64,000 nucleotides of DNA, taken from an uncultured Collinsella sp. GTDB lineage: Bacteria; Actinomycetota; Coriobacteriia; Coriobacteriales; Coriobacteriaceae. Location: contig UQWG01000003.1 in assembly GCA_900544645.1 (NCBI GenBank), forward strand, positions 30,861 to 94,860, in the 5' to 3' direction. The translations under genes and the position numbers were made by a program. Of this stretch, positions 42,796 through 51,846 are shown piece by piece; the first letter of the stretch is position 1, and each line of letters starts with the position of its first letter. The notes beneath the pieces were generated by a model that saw only the letters and a list, made by a program, of their open reading frames with translations, searched no databases and was not told the DNA's origin.

Positions 42796-42844
42796 ATCGA
42801 AACCCCCAATTAGCACATTCAATATTGCATGGTTCGCCTGTGTT

Positions 42845-42859
42845 TGGATATTGTATCCA
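42845..42859. promoter_or_regulatory. Palindromic operator-like site TGGATATTGTATCCA
   Basis: A 15-bp palindrome with a 3-bp centre in the 175-bp divergent region between the GH4 gene and the RpiR regulator. It is a plausible binding site for that regulator. The same spacer also holds a distant inverted pair GGCCGCTTCC / GGAAGCGGCC about 70 bp apart. Confidence 0.5.
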
Positions 42860-42970
42860 GCATGGAGGGCCGCTTCCCGCCCCGGTTGCAAGGCGGGAAA
42901 GGAATTCCCCAAGGAGTTATTATTTACGCAACGGAAGCGGCCACACACGTCCGGCGGGAAGGAAGCACCG

Positions 42971-43723
42971 ATGGTTGATAAAAAGCAGATTTCCAAGCTC
43001 TACTCAGCCGCAAAGCTATCCGAAACCGAGCAAAGCGTACTCGAATACCTACTCAACAATATCGACACCCTCGATGATATTGGCATAAAACCCGTCGCCA
43101 TGGCATGCTTTACCAGCATGACGACAGTCATCAGGCTTTCGAAAAAGCTCGGCTACCGTGGCTACCGCGAAATGATGTACGATCTCAAGCACCTTCAGCA
43201 TGTCTCCCGCGAAATGAATCAATCACTCAAAGACAGTAGCGTCCACTTCGTATGTCACACCGGAGATGTAGACGTATTCATCGCCGCACTGCATCGCAAC
43301 AGAATGATCGGAGTAAACGGAGAGGGCTTCTCACGCATCGTTGCGCAGTACATGGCGACTAAGCTCGTTGGACTTGGCTTTTTGGCCGTCATACAGGACT
43401 TCCTAGAAACCGATCAGTTTGTCGAATCCAACCGAAATACGCTCAGCTGCATGATGCTCATATCCAAATCGGGCCAGACAGAAGCCATCCTGGAAACCGC
43501 AAGGGCATGCCACGACGCGGGCATTACGACCCTCGCGTTTACCGGCAACGAAGACAGCGAGCTCGCCAAGACGGCAGACGCGATCTTTACGATACATGAC
43601 GATCACCCAATGGATCTTAAGAACGTTAAGCCTAACTGCTTTACCGGAAGTTGTATTCTCGCATTCGAAGAACTATTGAGTATCTGCCTTGACAATCTAA
43701 AACAAGAAGGCCTGGCCCCCTAA
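42971..43723 (+). CDS. MurR/RpiR family transcriptional regulator
   Basis: 250 residues. An N-terminal RpiR-type helix-turn-helix (SETEQSVLEYLLNNIDTLDD then ACFTSMTTVIRLSKKLGYRGYREM) is followed by a SIS sugar-isomerase domain with MMLISKSGQTEAILE (~165-180). It senses a phosphosugar and probably controls the flanking GH4 and PTS genes. The start at 42971 is supported by GGAAGGAA upstream and the absence of homology before it. Confidence 0.9.
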   Translation: MVDKKQISKLYSAAKLSETEQSVLEYLLNNIDTLDDIGIKPVAMACFTSMTTVIRLSKKLGYRGYREMMYDLKHLQHVSREMNQSLKDSSVHFVCHTGDVDVFIAALHRNRMIGVNGEGFSRIVAQYMATKLVGLGFLAVIQDFLETDQFVESNRNTLSCMMLISKSGQTEAILETARACHDAGITTLAFTGNEDSELAKTADAIFTIHDDHPMDLKNVKPNCFTGSCILAFEELLSICLDNLKQEGLAP

Positions 43724-43785
43724 ATCATGCGATAGGAAGCCAAGCCCTGGAATTGCGCTATGCAATTGAAAGCCACTTGCGCGTT

Positions 43786-45450
43786 TTACTCGTCACCGAG
43801 AACTTCGTGCACCTCAGAAGCGACTTCGCCGACACGAGGACCGTAAATGACCTGGATTGCCTTGTCGCTCAGGCGGATAACGCCCATAGCTTCAAGATTC
43901 TTGGTGAACACCTCGTCGTCTGCAACCTTAGAACCATCCTTGACAATCACGCGAAGACGTGAGATGCAGTTGTCAAGATCATCAATGTTTTCAGCTCCAC
44001 CAAGCGCTTCGACAATGCCAACAGCAAGCGCGCTGTCCTTGGTCGCACGGCCCTGGACTGCCTTCTCGGGAGTGCCATCAGACTCGCCCTTTGCCTCAGC
44101 GGCCTTTGCCTCGAACTCGGCTCTGCTGTTGATCAACTCAATATCGTCACCATCGTCTCGACCGGGCGTCTTTATATCGAACTTAGTAATAAAGAACCGG
44201 AAGAGGAAGAAAGCTGCCAGGAAAAAGGCGGGGAGCAGGATAAGGTACGGAAGCAGATTAAGCTTCTCGGGGCGGAATAAGAATGGGATCAGGTCCTTGA
44301 TATTTCCCTGGTACACCGAAACGCCCATTGCCTCCGAGAGAACTTCACCCAGTCCGGAAAGCGGAGCGTAAACGCCAAAGTAGAGCCAGGGGGCGGCAAA
44401 CAGGAACGTAAAGAGAATAGGCTCCGTAACGCCAAAGAAAACAGTCGAAATCACTGTGGGGATTAAAAGACCAGCAACCTTCTTGCGGTTCTGGGGCTTG
44501 GCACAAGACCACATAGCAAGGGCGATGCCCGGGAACAACGCGTAATCGTTAATGCCATAGCCAGCCATGAAGGCCCTAACCAAGAGCTTGTCACTGCTGG
44601 GAGAAGCGAGCTGTGCAAGCTGAATGGCGCTATTGCCCACCACGCGCGTTCCATCGACGACCATGGAGCCGCCAAGCTCAGTCCAATACATGGGCGTCTC
44701 GAGCAGCGGATGCAAGCCAAACGGCACAAGGCTCTCGAGCACCCAGCGATAGACAAACGTACCGACCAGACCGGAGCCTTTCACGAACGTCGCAATACCC
44801 GAGAAGCATCCACCGATGACGGGCCAGACGAAGTACATGATGCCGCCCAGGATGCCACCGGCGACCAGCGATACAATGGGGACGGTTCGACTGCCCGCAA
44901 AAAACGCCAGCGCCGTTGGAAGCTTGGTCTTGTAAAAACGGCCGGTGATCCAGGCGACCAGGCAGCCCACGATAATGCCGCCAAAGACACCAGAGCTGTA
45001 GCCAAAAAAGCCGAGCGAGGTAGTGTAGAGTGCGGACTGCTCACTCGCCTGAATGGACGTAAGGCCGACCTTCTGAAGAGCTTCCACCGTTGTATTGTCG
45101 GCAGCCAAGCCAGCTGCTCCAAGCAGAATCTCAACCGTCTTGAGCATGGTAAGATAGCAGACAAGGGCAGAAAAGGCAGCCCAGCCCTTCTCTTTGCGAG
45201 ACAAGGAGAAGGCGCAGCCGACGGCAAACAAAACACCGAGGTTTCCAATGATTACCTCGCCGAGACCCTTAAATACCGAGAAGAACGTAAAGAGCGGCGA
45301 AGCGGCATACCAGTCCCAATTAACGCCAAGGGACACAAGGGTCAGTTCGGTCGTAAAAACGCTACCGATACCCAAAAAGAGACCGGAAATGGCAATGAGC
45401 GTAATCGGAACGAGCATTGCCTTTCCGAACGATTGGAATTTTTCTTTCAT
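43786..45450 (-). CDS. PTS EIICB, glucoside family
   Basis: 554 residues. An EIIC domain (1-~420, with the substrate-loop FFGVTEPILFTF) is joined to a C-terminal EIIB domain whose phospho-accepting cysteine is in DDLDNCISRLRVIVKD (about residue 500). A charged linker of ~40 residues separates them. No EIIA is attached; the lone EIIA at 49.6 kb is the likely donor. It ends 63 bp from the convergent RpiR gene. Together with GH4 it suggests import and cleavage of a beta-glucoside or alpha-glucoside. Confidence 0.92.
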   Translation of the reverse strand: MKEKFQSFGKAMLVPITLIAISGLFLGIGSVFTTELTLVSLGVNWDWYAASPLFTFFSVFKGLGEVIIGNLGVLFAVGCAFSLSRKEKGWAAFSALVCYLTMLKTVEILLGAAGLAADNTTVEALQKVGLTSIQASEQSALYTTSLGFFGYSSGVFGGIIVGCLVAWITGRFYKTKLPTALAFFAGSRTVPIVSLVAGGILGGIMYFVWPVIGGCFSGIATFVKGSGLVGTFVYRWVLESLVPFGLHPLLETPMYWTELGGSMVVDGTRVVGNSAIQLAQLASPSSDKLLVRAFMAGYGINDYALFPGIALAMWSCAKPQNRKKVAGLLIPTVISTVFFGVTEPILFTFLFAAPWLYFGVYAPLSGLGEVLSEAMGVSVYQGNIKDLIPFLFRPEKLNLLPYLILLPAFFLAAFFLFRFFITKFDIKTPGRDDGDDIELINSRAEFEAKAAEAKGESDGTPEKAVQGRATKDSALAVGIVEALGGAENIDDLDNCISRLRVIVKDGSKVADDEVFTKNLEAMGVIRLSDKAIQVIYGPRVGEVASEVHEVLGDE

Positions 45451-45546
45451 CAATTCCCTCCTCAATGAGCCTCTACAAACGACTATTGCACCCCACGTCC
45501 CCACACAGGCGAAACGGAAGATATGTTCGGCAATAGACACAAAGTG

Positions 45547-45575
45547 ATTGTAGAAAGGGGCACAAAAAATGTGCA
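45547..45575 (-). promoter_or_regulatory. Candidate EIICB promoter with overlapping palindrome
   Basis: TGCACA, a 17-bp spacer and TACAAT on the minus strand, about 97 bp before the EIICB start. GCACA-AAAAA-TGTGC (45560-45574) overlaps the -35 and spacer and could be an operator. A second palindrome TTTACG-N4-CGTAAA lies upstream at 45620-45635. Confidence 0.5.
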
Positions 45576-45764
45576 TCGGCATCGCGTAATGCGGTTAAAT
45601 CGACCGACGATTGCAAGTATTTACGAATCCGTAAACGGCAGCAAATAGGCAGCGAACGGCAACCTGCAGCGTAGGATAGTCCCCGCAGGCCGACAATTAC
45701 CGGTATTTTGGCTCATATTTGTTGAATTGTTGCTCGCCCAAAAGCACGGAGCATCAACGCGCCC

Positions 45765-48125
45765 CTAAGCCAACCCCAGCAATATGCCCGCCGAATGCAC
45801 GACAAACGCCACGATCCAGGCAACGGCGACCTGAAACGCGAATACGGCCACGGCATAGCGCGCGCCCAACTCGCTCTTGACGGCGCCGATTGCCGCCACA
45901 CAAGGCGGGTACAGCAACGTAAAGACCAAGAACACGTAGGCGGTAAACGGCGAAAACATGGTCGACAGCGCCGCGGGCGACGTTGCGCCCAAAAGCACCG
46001 TGAGCGTCGAGATGACGCTCTCCTTGGCAATGAGCCCCGTGACGAGCGCCGTCGAGGCGCGCCAGTCGCCAAAGCCGAGCGGGGCCAACACCGGCGCGAT
46101 GATGCTACCCAGACCGGCAAGCAGGCTTTGCGACTGGTCGGCGACCACGTTAAAGCGGATGTCGAACGTCTGAAGGAACCAGATGACCACGGTCGCGGCA
46201 AAGATAATGGTAAAGGCCTTGGTGATGAAGTCCTTAGCCTTATCCCATGCCAGCATCACCGTTGTCTTGACGCTCGGCAGGCGGTAATTGGGAAGCTCCA
46301 TGATAAACGGCACCGGGTCGCCCTTAAATGCCGTGCGGTTGAGCACCAAAGCCGCGATGCAGCCGACCACGATACCGATCAGATAGAGCGAGACCATGGC
46401 GGGGACCGTCGCCTGCGGGAAAAACGCCCCGCACAGCAAGCCGTAAACCGGCAACTTGGCTGAACAGCTCATAAACGGCGTGAGCATGACCGTCATCTTG
46501 CGGTCGTGCTCGGATGGGAGCGTACGGGTCGACATGATAGCCGGCACGGTGCAGCCAAAACCGACGAGCATGGGCACGAAGCTGCGGCCCGACAGGCCAA
46601 AGCGACGCAACACCTTATCCATGACAAAGGCCACGCGTGCCATGTAGCCGGAGTCTTCCAGAATGGAGAGGAACAAAAAGAGCACGACGATAATCGGCAG
46701 GAAGGTCAGCACGCTGCCCACGCCCGTAAGCACGCCGTCGACAGCCAGCGAGCGCACCACGTCGTTGGTTCCGAACGCCTTAAGACCTGCATCGGCCGAG
46801 GCGATGATGACAGCGATGCCATCCTCCATGAGTCCCTGCAACGCCGCGCCGATCACGCCAAACGTCAGCCAAAAGACGAGGCCCATAATCAACAGAAACG
46901 CCGGAATGGCCGTATAGCGACCCGTCAGAATGCGGTCGATTTTGACAGAGCGCACGTGTTCGCGGCTTTCGTGCGGCTTGACGACGCAGCGCCCGCACAC
47001 GTCGCCGATAAAGCTAAAGCGCATATCGGCCAGCGCGGACAGGCGGTCGGTGCCAGCCTCGCCCTCCATCTGGGTAATGATGTGCTCGATGGCGTCGAGC
47101 TCGTTGCGGTCCAGGTGAAGCGCCTCGGTTACCAGCTCGTCACCCTCGACCAGCTTGGTCGCCGCAAAGCGCACCGGGATGTGCGCCGTCACGGCATGGT
47201 CCTCGATCAGGTTAGCAATACCGTGGATGCAGCGATGCAGCGCACCGCCGTCCGGACCGTCGGGCGCGCAAAAGTCCAGGCGACCAGGGCGCTCGCGGAA
47301 CCGCGCCACGTGCAGGGCGTGGTCCACCAGCTCGCCGATGCCCTCGTTGCGGGCAGCGCTAATGGGGACAACGGGCACGCCCAACAGGCTCTCGAGCAAG
47401 TTGACGTCTACGGCGCCGCCGTTGGCGGTCACCTCGTCCATCATGTTGAGCGCGATGACCATAGGACGGTCAAGCTCCATGAGCTGCAGTGTCAGGTACA
47501 GGTTGCGCTCGATGTTGGTGGCGTCAATGATGTCGATGATGGCGTCCGGACGCTCGTCGAGGATGAACTGACGGCTCACGACCTCCTCGCCTGTGTACGG
47601 CGACAGGGAGTAAATGCCGGGCAGGTCGGTAACGCTCGCCTCGGGATGGTTACGGATGGTGCCATCTTTGCGGTCGACCGTCACGCCGGGAAAGTTACCG
47701 ACGTGCTGGTTGGAGCCCGTCAGCTGGTTGAATAACGTGGTCTTGCCGCAGTTTTGGTTGCCGGCGAGGGCAAAGTGCAGCGGCGCGCCCTCTGGCACGG
47801 CCGTCTTTGCCGCACGGGGCGAATACGTCCCCTCGCCCAGGGCCGGATGCTCCGTCGTGCCGATTGCGGCGTTAGCGCGCGGACCCGTATCGGTGTCGTG
47901 AATACCCACGAGCTCGATGCGAGCGGCATCGTCCTTACGCAGTGTCAACTCGTAGCCACGCAGGCGAATCTCGAGCGGATCGCCCATGGGGGCGTACTTC
48001 ATCATGGTGACTTCGGTGCCCGGTGTTAGGCCCATATCCAAAATATGCTGTCGGAGTGCCTGATCGTCCGATGCCACCGATGCGACAACGGCGTCCTTTC
48101 CAATCTCGAGCGTATCGAGCTTCAC
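45765..48125 (-). CDS. feoB: Ferrous iron transporter, FeoA-FeoB fusion
   Basis: About 786 residues. Residues 1-~80 are an SH3-like FeoA domain (ILDMGLTPGTEVTMMKYAPMGDPLEI). Then comes the FeoB G domain: ALAGNQNCGKTTLFNQLTG (P-loop), VDRKDG, DLPGIYSLSPY (G3), NMMDE (NxxD). The C-terminal membrane part has two Gate motifs and GCTVPAIM. GTG at 48125 with GGGAGG nine bases upstream is preferred over ATG at 48176. It imports Fe2+ under low-oxygen conditions, fitting a gut anaerobe. Confidence 0.95.
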   Translation of the reverse strand: MKLDTLEIGKDAVVASVASDDQALRQHILDMGLTPGTEVTMMKYAPMGDPLEIRLRGYELTLRKDDAARIELVGIHDTDTGPRANAAIGTTEHPALGEGTYSPRAAKTAVPEGAPLHFALAGNQNCGKTTLFNQLTGSNQHVGNFPGVTVDRKDGTIRNHPEASVTDLPGIYSLSPYTGEEVVSRQFILDERPDAIIDIIDATNIERNLYLTLQLMELDRPMVIALNMMDEVTANGGAVDVNLLESLLGVPVVPISAARNEGIGELVDHALHVARFRERPGRLDFCAPDGPDGGALHRCIHGIANLIEDHAVTAHIPVRFAATKLVEGDELVTEALHLDRNELDAIEHIITQMEGEAGTDRLSALADMRFSFIGDVCGRCVVKPHESREHVRSVKIDRILTGRYTAIPAFLLIMGLVFWLTFGVIGAALQGLMEDGIAVIIASADAGLKAFGTNDVVRSLAVDGVLTGVGSVLTFLPIIVVLFLFLSILEDSGYMARVAFVMDKVLRRFGLSGRSFVPMLVGFGCTVPAIMSTRTLPSEHDRKMTVMLTPFMSCSAKLPVYGLLCGAFFPQATVPAMVSLYLIGIVVGCIAALVLNRTAFKGDPVPFIMELPNYRLPSVKTTVMLAWDKAKDFITKAFTIIFAATVVIWFLQTFDIRFNVVADQSQSLLAGLGSIIAPVLAPLGFGDWRASTALVTGLIAKESVISTLTVLLGATSPAALSTMFSPFTAYVFLVFTLLYPPCVAAIGAVKSELGARYAVAVFAFQVAVAWIVAFVVHSAGILLGLA

Positions 48126-48167
48126 GTCCGTGTTCCTCCCCCGGCGCCCGCAGGGCGTTGCATTTAT

Positions 48168-48204
48168 GTTCACCATGGCTAACCGTTTGCCATGGCTAAC
48201 CAAT
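48168..48204. promoter_or_regulatory. Tandem DtxR/IdeR-like boxes upstream of feoB
   Basis: GTTTGCCATGGCTAAC (48185-48200) is a near-perfect palindrome with GTTNGCC/GGCNAAC half-sites, and CCATGGCTAACC is repeated directly 17 bp before it. Sites with TTAGSCTAA-type half-sites are the targets of iron-dependent DtxR/MntR family repressors. Location 45-80 bp before the feoB start supports iron control. Confidence 0.6.
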
Positions 48205-48253
48205 TTACCCATGCATGATAGCGCGAACATACAGCAACGTTCAATCGGCAGAT

Positions 48254-48285
48254 TGGTGCAGGGGGACGGATTACTTTGCACCAAG
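48254..48285. repeat. GGGACAG-family hairpin
   Basis: TTGGTGCA / TGCACCAA arms enclose GGGGGACGGATTACTT. Architecture (CA + GGGGAC + TTTG-type closing) matches the other small hairpins in the window. It lies upstream of the feoB control region in the gap before the esterase gene. Confidence 0.7.
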
Positions 48286-48330
48286 CCCTTGACAGCTAGG
48301 ACGATGCCGATGTCTTGGAACCGACAGCGA

Positions 48331-48429
48331 AAGCCCGCCAGGGCGAGCAAGGTGCCCTGAAACGAGGCGGCATTGACCTTCTGGTCATGCCGCCGAAGTT
48401 GAAAGGCAGATTGCCGCCCTGGCGGGCTT
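48331..48429. ncRNA. Candidate structured RNA or cruciform element
   Basis: A 99-bp imperfect palindrome. Outer 15-bp perfect arms AAGCCCGCCAGGGCG / CGCCCTGGCGGGCTT are followed by GCAA/TTGC and TGCC/GGCA steps separated by purine-rich internal loops (GG/GA; CTGAAACGA/GAAGTTGAAA). At the tip is a GGCGGCA-TGACC-TTCT-GGTCATGCCGCC hairpin. This order of helices and G/A-rich bulges is what a folded RNA looks like. The strand is undetermined. It lies between the esterase terminator and the feoB regulatory sites, and resembles no gene. Confidence 0.55.
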
Positions 48430-48442
48430 GCAGCGTCAAGTG

Positions 48443-48470
48443 GTTACGGCGTTTGGTAAAACGCCGTAAC
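48443..48470 (-). terminator. Terminator-like hairpin at the esterase stop codon
   Basis: GTTACGGCGTTT / AAACGCCGTAAC, a 12-bp perfect stem with a GGTA loop, beginning inside the stop codon of the esterase gene. No U-run follows, so termination may be Rho-assisted, or the hairpin may protect the mRNA end. Confidence 0.55.
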
Positions 48471-49372
48471 TAAAACCCGTGGCGCTCCAGGAAGCGGAAG
48501 GCTAGGCGGATCCAGGGACGGACCGCCACCTGCTTGTCCTCGTTGTCGACCGCGGTGTTGGCGTTGCCGAGCGAAAGGCCGTGACCACCTTGGTCAAAGA
48601 CGTGCATCTCGCAAGGGACGCCCTCCTCTGCCATGCGTTGGGCAAACGGATAGACCTGCGCGATCGGCGCCGTTTTGTCGTCGGACACGCCCCACACAAA
48701 GGTCGGCGGCATCTGACGCGAAACATGCGTGGTGGGGCAGATGTCGGCCAAATGCTCGTCAGTTGCCTCGCCACCCGTCACCATCGACAGGTAGTCGTTG
48801 AGCAAATCGCGCCCCGTCTTGCCGCCCGTCTTGGGCACACGCAAGTCAATGCGCGGATCGCGTGTCTGCATGTCGCGCACATAGGCAAAGTCGAGCAATG
48901 GATAGCCCAGCACCACGGCATCGGGACGAATGTCGTCCGGACGCGCCCCTGCCAAGCCCGCGAAGGGACCAGTCTTCCATTGCGTTGCCAGCGAAGCACA
49001 GATCATGCCGCCCGCCGAGAATCCCACGACGCACACACGCTTAGGATCGACATGCCACTCGTCTGCGTTGGCGCGCACCGTGGCGACCATCTTGGCAAGA
49101 TCTGCCTGGGGGTGCGGAAAGCTCACGTCACCCGTAGAACTCGTGACATAGTTGAGCACAAAGGCCTGGTAACCGTGATCCAAAAACGCAAACGCCACAG
49201 GATCCTGCTCATGCGGAGCGATATGCGTAAACCCGCCTCCGCCACAGATAATCACCGCGGGGCGGCGGCCATTCGGTTTATCGGGCAACGGCTCGGCACC
49301 CAAATACGTAAACGTCGCCGGATAATCCTCGGTCGGCTCCTCGCCCCACAGCGCATGGTTCTCGACAATCAT
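48470..49372 (-). CDS. Alpha/beta hydrolase, acetyl-esterase/lipase-like
   Basis: 300 residues, no signal peptide. The oxyanion region GGGGFTHI (~44-51), the nucleophile elbow GFSAGG (~118), the acid in VSDDKTAP (~220) and the catalytic His in QGGHGLS (~257) define a hormone-sensitive-lipase-type esterase (Aes/BD-FAE group), which often deacetylates xylan or xylo-oligosaccharides. The substrate here is unknown. The start at 49372 is supported by AAGGGAGC. It is divergent from crr across a 243-bp gap. Confidence 0.85.
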   Translation of the reverse strand: MIVENHALWGEEPTEDYPATFTYLGAEPLPDKPNGRRPAVIICGGGGFTHIAPHEQDPVAFAFLDHGYQAFVLNYVTSSTGDVSFPHPQADLAKMVATVRANADEWHVDPKRVCVVGFSAGGMICASLATQWKTGPFAGLAGARPDDIRPDAVVLGYPLLDFAYVRDMQTRDPRIDLRVPKTGGKTGRDLLNDYLSMVTGGEATDEHLADICPTTHVSRQMPPTFVWGVSDDKTAPIAQVYPFAQRMAEEGVPCEMHVFDQGGHGLSLGNANTAVDNEDKQVAVRPWIRLAFRFLERHGF

Positions 49373-49615
49373 ATGTGCTCCCTTCGCGCAAATTATGCGC
49401 CCTTGTTTTTCGCCTTCAAGCGTACCCCACTTGAACCCGTGGCGCAGAAACACTCCGGCAATAAGTTTCCCTTCAACTGATATATCACATAATCCCAGCT
49501 CAGAGGTATCGCGAGCAGCGTAGAATAGGGGGCGTTGACCAAGCCGCGAAACACATATGAAACGTTTCCGGCAAACCAAACGCGCGATATGCGCCTATTT
49601 AAGTTGGAGGCAACT

Positions 49616-50179
49616 ATGGGTCTGCTCGATTCGCTTAAGTCCACCTTCACCTCGACCGGCGAGGCGTCCGTTCCGCCCGCAGCAAGCTTCGCCACCCGCG
49701 AAGGCGTCATCTATGCCCCCGTCAACGGCGTGCTCGTCAACCTGAACGAGGTTCCCGACGAGACGATCGCCTCGGGCATGCTTGGCCAGGGCTATGGCAT
49801 CGAGCCCATTACCGGCACCATCTATGCGCCCGCCAACGGCCGCATCGGCGCCACCACTGTCACCAACCACTCCATTGGCATGATCACCGAGGACGGTCTT
49901 CGCGTGTTCATCCATGTCGGCCTGGGCACCGTGGAAATGAACGGCAAGGGTTTTGCCCGCTTTGTCGAGATGGGCGATGTGGTCAAGGCAGGCCAGCCGC
50001 TCATCAGTTTCGACCGCGAGGCCATTAAGGCCGCTGGTCACGAGGACATCGTGACCGTCATCGTCTCCGAACTCGATCGTCTTAAGAGCATCGACCATGT
50101 CGGCGAGTCTGGAACGCTTATCGGCGGCAACCCGCTCGTCAAGCTTGGCGACCCGCTGCTGGTTGCCAAGACCAAGTAG
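49616..50179 (+). CDS. crr: PTS glucose-type EIIA component
   Basis: 187 residues, a free-standing EIIA of the Glc family. The active-site His lies in V-FIHVGLGTVEMNGKGF (about residue 100), with APVNGVLVNLNEVPDETIASGMLGQGYGIEP upstream and the C-terminal VGLV-like sheet. Both EIIC-containing proteins in the window lack EIIA, so this protein could phosphorylate EIICB at 43.8-45.5 kb and perhaps the orphan EIIC. GTTGGAGG precedes the ATG. In the 243-bp upstream gap a TAGAAT hexamer at ~49525 and a TTGACC tract are the only promoter-like features noted. Confidence 0.93.
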   Translation: MGLLDSLKSTFTSTGEASVPPAASFATREGVIYAPVNGVLVNLNEVPDETIASGMLGQGYGIEPITGTIYAPANGRIGATTVTNHSIGMITEDGLRVFIHVGLGTVEMNGKGFARFVEMGDVVKAGQPLISFDREAIKAAGHEDIVTVIVSELDRLKSIDHVGESGTLIGGNPLVKLGDPLLVAKTK

Positions 50180-50218
50180 CCAGGCCCCACGCCACACAGC
50201 CAAAAGGCACCTCGTCAA

Positions 50219-50253
50219 GCGCCCGCGACCATTTGGCCGCGGGCGCTTTTCGT
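50219..50253 (+). terminator. crr terminator
   Basis: GCGCCCGCGACC / GGCCGCGGGCGC stem with a TTTT run, 40 bp after the crr stop codon. Confidence 0.88.
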
Positions 50254-50360
50254 TTGAAAAACCATCCCGCCAATGCTTTATCTGTATAGCTCAAATGAGC
50301 CGAGCTGCTAGAATATCGAACTGTATGGATAACTATCATTCAACCGTTATGGGAGGATAC

Positions 50361-51764
50361 GTGAACCGCACCAAAATCGCGCAGCTCTATGCCGATGCCG
50401 AGTCGCTCGGCGGCCAGACCGTCACCGTCGCCGGCTGGGTCAAGTCCGTCCGCGACATGAAGAACTTTGGCTTTGTTACGCTCAACGACGGCAGCTGCTT
50501 CCGCGACCTGCAGGTCGTCATGAACCGCGAGGCACTCGACAACTACGACGAGATCGCCCATCAAAACGTCTCGGCCGCACTCATTTGCACCGGCACCGTC
50601 AAGCTGACCCCCGATGCGCCCCAGCCTTTCGAGCTTTCTGCCACCTCCATCGAGGTCGAGGGCACGAGCGCCCCGGATTACCCGCTGCAGAAGAAGCGCG
50701 CAACCGTCGAGTTCCTGCGCACCCAGCAGCACCTGCGCCCGCGCACCAACCTGTTCCGCGCCGTGTTCCGCATCCGCTCTGTCGCGGCTGCCGCCATCCA
50801 CCGCTTCTTCCAGGAGCAGGGCTTTGTCTACGTCAACACCCCCATCATCACCACGAGTGACTGCGAAGGCGCCGGCGAGATGTTCCGCGTGACCACGCTC
50901 GACCCCAAAAATCCGCCCCTCACCGAGTCCGGCGAGGTCGACTGGAGCCAGGACTTCTTTGGCAAGCATGCAAGCCTCACCGTGTCCGGCCAGCTCAATG
51001 CCGAGAACTTTGCCATGGCCTTTGGCGACGTGTACACCTTTGGCCCCACCTTCCGCGCCGAAAACTCCAACACCACGCGCCACGCCGCCGAGTTTTGGAT
51101 GATCGAGCCCGAGATGGCCTTCGCCGACCTCAACGACTACATGGACAACGCCGAGGCCATGCTCAAGTACGTCCTCAAGGACGTTATGGCAACCTGCCCC
51201 GACGAGCTCAATATGCTCAACAAGTTTGTGGACAAGGGTCTGCTCGAGCGCCTGGACCATGTCGCCAACTCCGACTTTGCCCGCGTTACCTACACCGAGG
51301 CCGTCGAGATCCTGGAGCAGGCAGTCGCTGCTGGCCACCAGTTTGATTACCCCGTCAGCTGGGGCATCGACCTGCAGACCGAGCACGAGCGCTTCCTGAC
51401 CGAGGAGCACTTTAAGCGCCCGACCTTCGTGACCGACTACCCGGCCGAGATCAAGGCGTTCTACATGCGCATGAACGAGGACGGCAAGACCGTCGCCGCC
51501 GCCGACTGCCTGGTTCCCGGTATCGGCGAGATTATCGGCGGCTCCCAGCGCGAGGAGCGCCTGGATCTGCTCGAGGCCCGCATCAAGGACCTGGGCATGA
51601 ATCCCGAGCAGTACAAGTACTACCTTGACCTGCGCCGCTACGGTTCCTGCAAGCACGCCGGCTACGGTCTGGGCTTCGAGCGCTTGGTCATGTATCTGAC
51701 CGGCGTGGGCAACATCCGCGACGTCCTGCCGCACCCGCGCACCGTGGGCAACGCCGACTTCTAA
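50361..51764 (+). CDS. asnS: Asparaginyl-tRNA synthetase
   Basis: 467 residues, class IIb. An N-terminal OB-fold anticodon-binding domain (VTVAGWVKSVRDMKNFGFVTLNDGS) precedes the catalytic domain, with motif 2 FRAENSNTTRHAAEFWMIEPE (~240) and motif 3 GYGLGFERLVMYLTG (~435). The G-x-P-WG-like FDYPVSWGIDLQTEHER block is AsnS-specific. GTG at 50361 follows GGGAGGATAC and gives the canonical VNRTKI; an upstream in-frame ATG would add 12 residues. No T-box leader is present. Confidence 0.95.
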   Translation: MNRTKIAQLYADAESLGGQTVTVAGWVKSVRDMKNFGFVTLNDGSCFRDLQVVMNREALDNYDEIAHQNVSAALICTGTVKLTPDAPQPFELSATSIEVEGTSAPDYPLQKKRATVEFLRTQQHLRPRTNLFRAVFRIRSVAAAAIHRFFQEQGFVYVNTPIITTSDCEGAGEMFRVTTLDPKNPPLTESGEVDWSQDFFGKHASLTVSGQLNAENFAMAFGDVYTFGPTFRAENSNTTRHAAEFWMIEPEMAFADLNDYMDNAEAMLKYVLKDVMATCPDELNMLNKFVDKGLLERLDHVANSDFARVTYTEAVEILEQAVAAGHQFDYPVSWGIDLQTEHERFLTEEHFKRPTFVTDYPAEIKAFYMRMNEDGKTVAAADCLVPGIGEIIGGSQREERLDLLEARIKDLGMNPEQYKYYLDLRRYGSCKHAGYGLGFERLVMYLTGVGNIRDVLPHPRTVGNADF

Positions 51765-51812
51765 TTGTCGAACGCTAGCTCGCGTCGCCACACGCCAACG
51801 CTCATCGTACAA

Positions 51813-51846
51813 GCGTCTCTCGACATCGGTCGAGAGACGCTTTTTT
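51813..51846 (+). terminator. asnS terminator
   Basis: GCGTCTCTCGAC / GTCGAGAGACGC with loop ATCG, and TTTTTT directly after, 48 bp past the asnS stop. A further 11-bp inverted pair TTTTCAACAGC / GCTGTTGAAAA (51843 and 51895) flanks the following 60 bp. Confidence 0.88.

Noticed and set aside
50254..50360. T-box riboswitch before asnS.
   Set aside because: The leader is only about 100 bp and lacks the conserved T-box sequence and a terminator/antiterminator pair; the hairpin present terminates crr.
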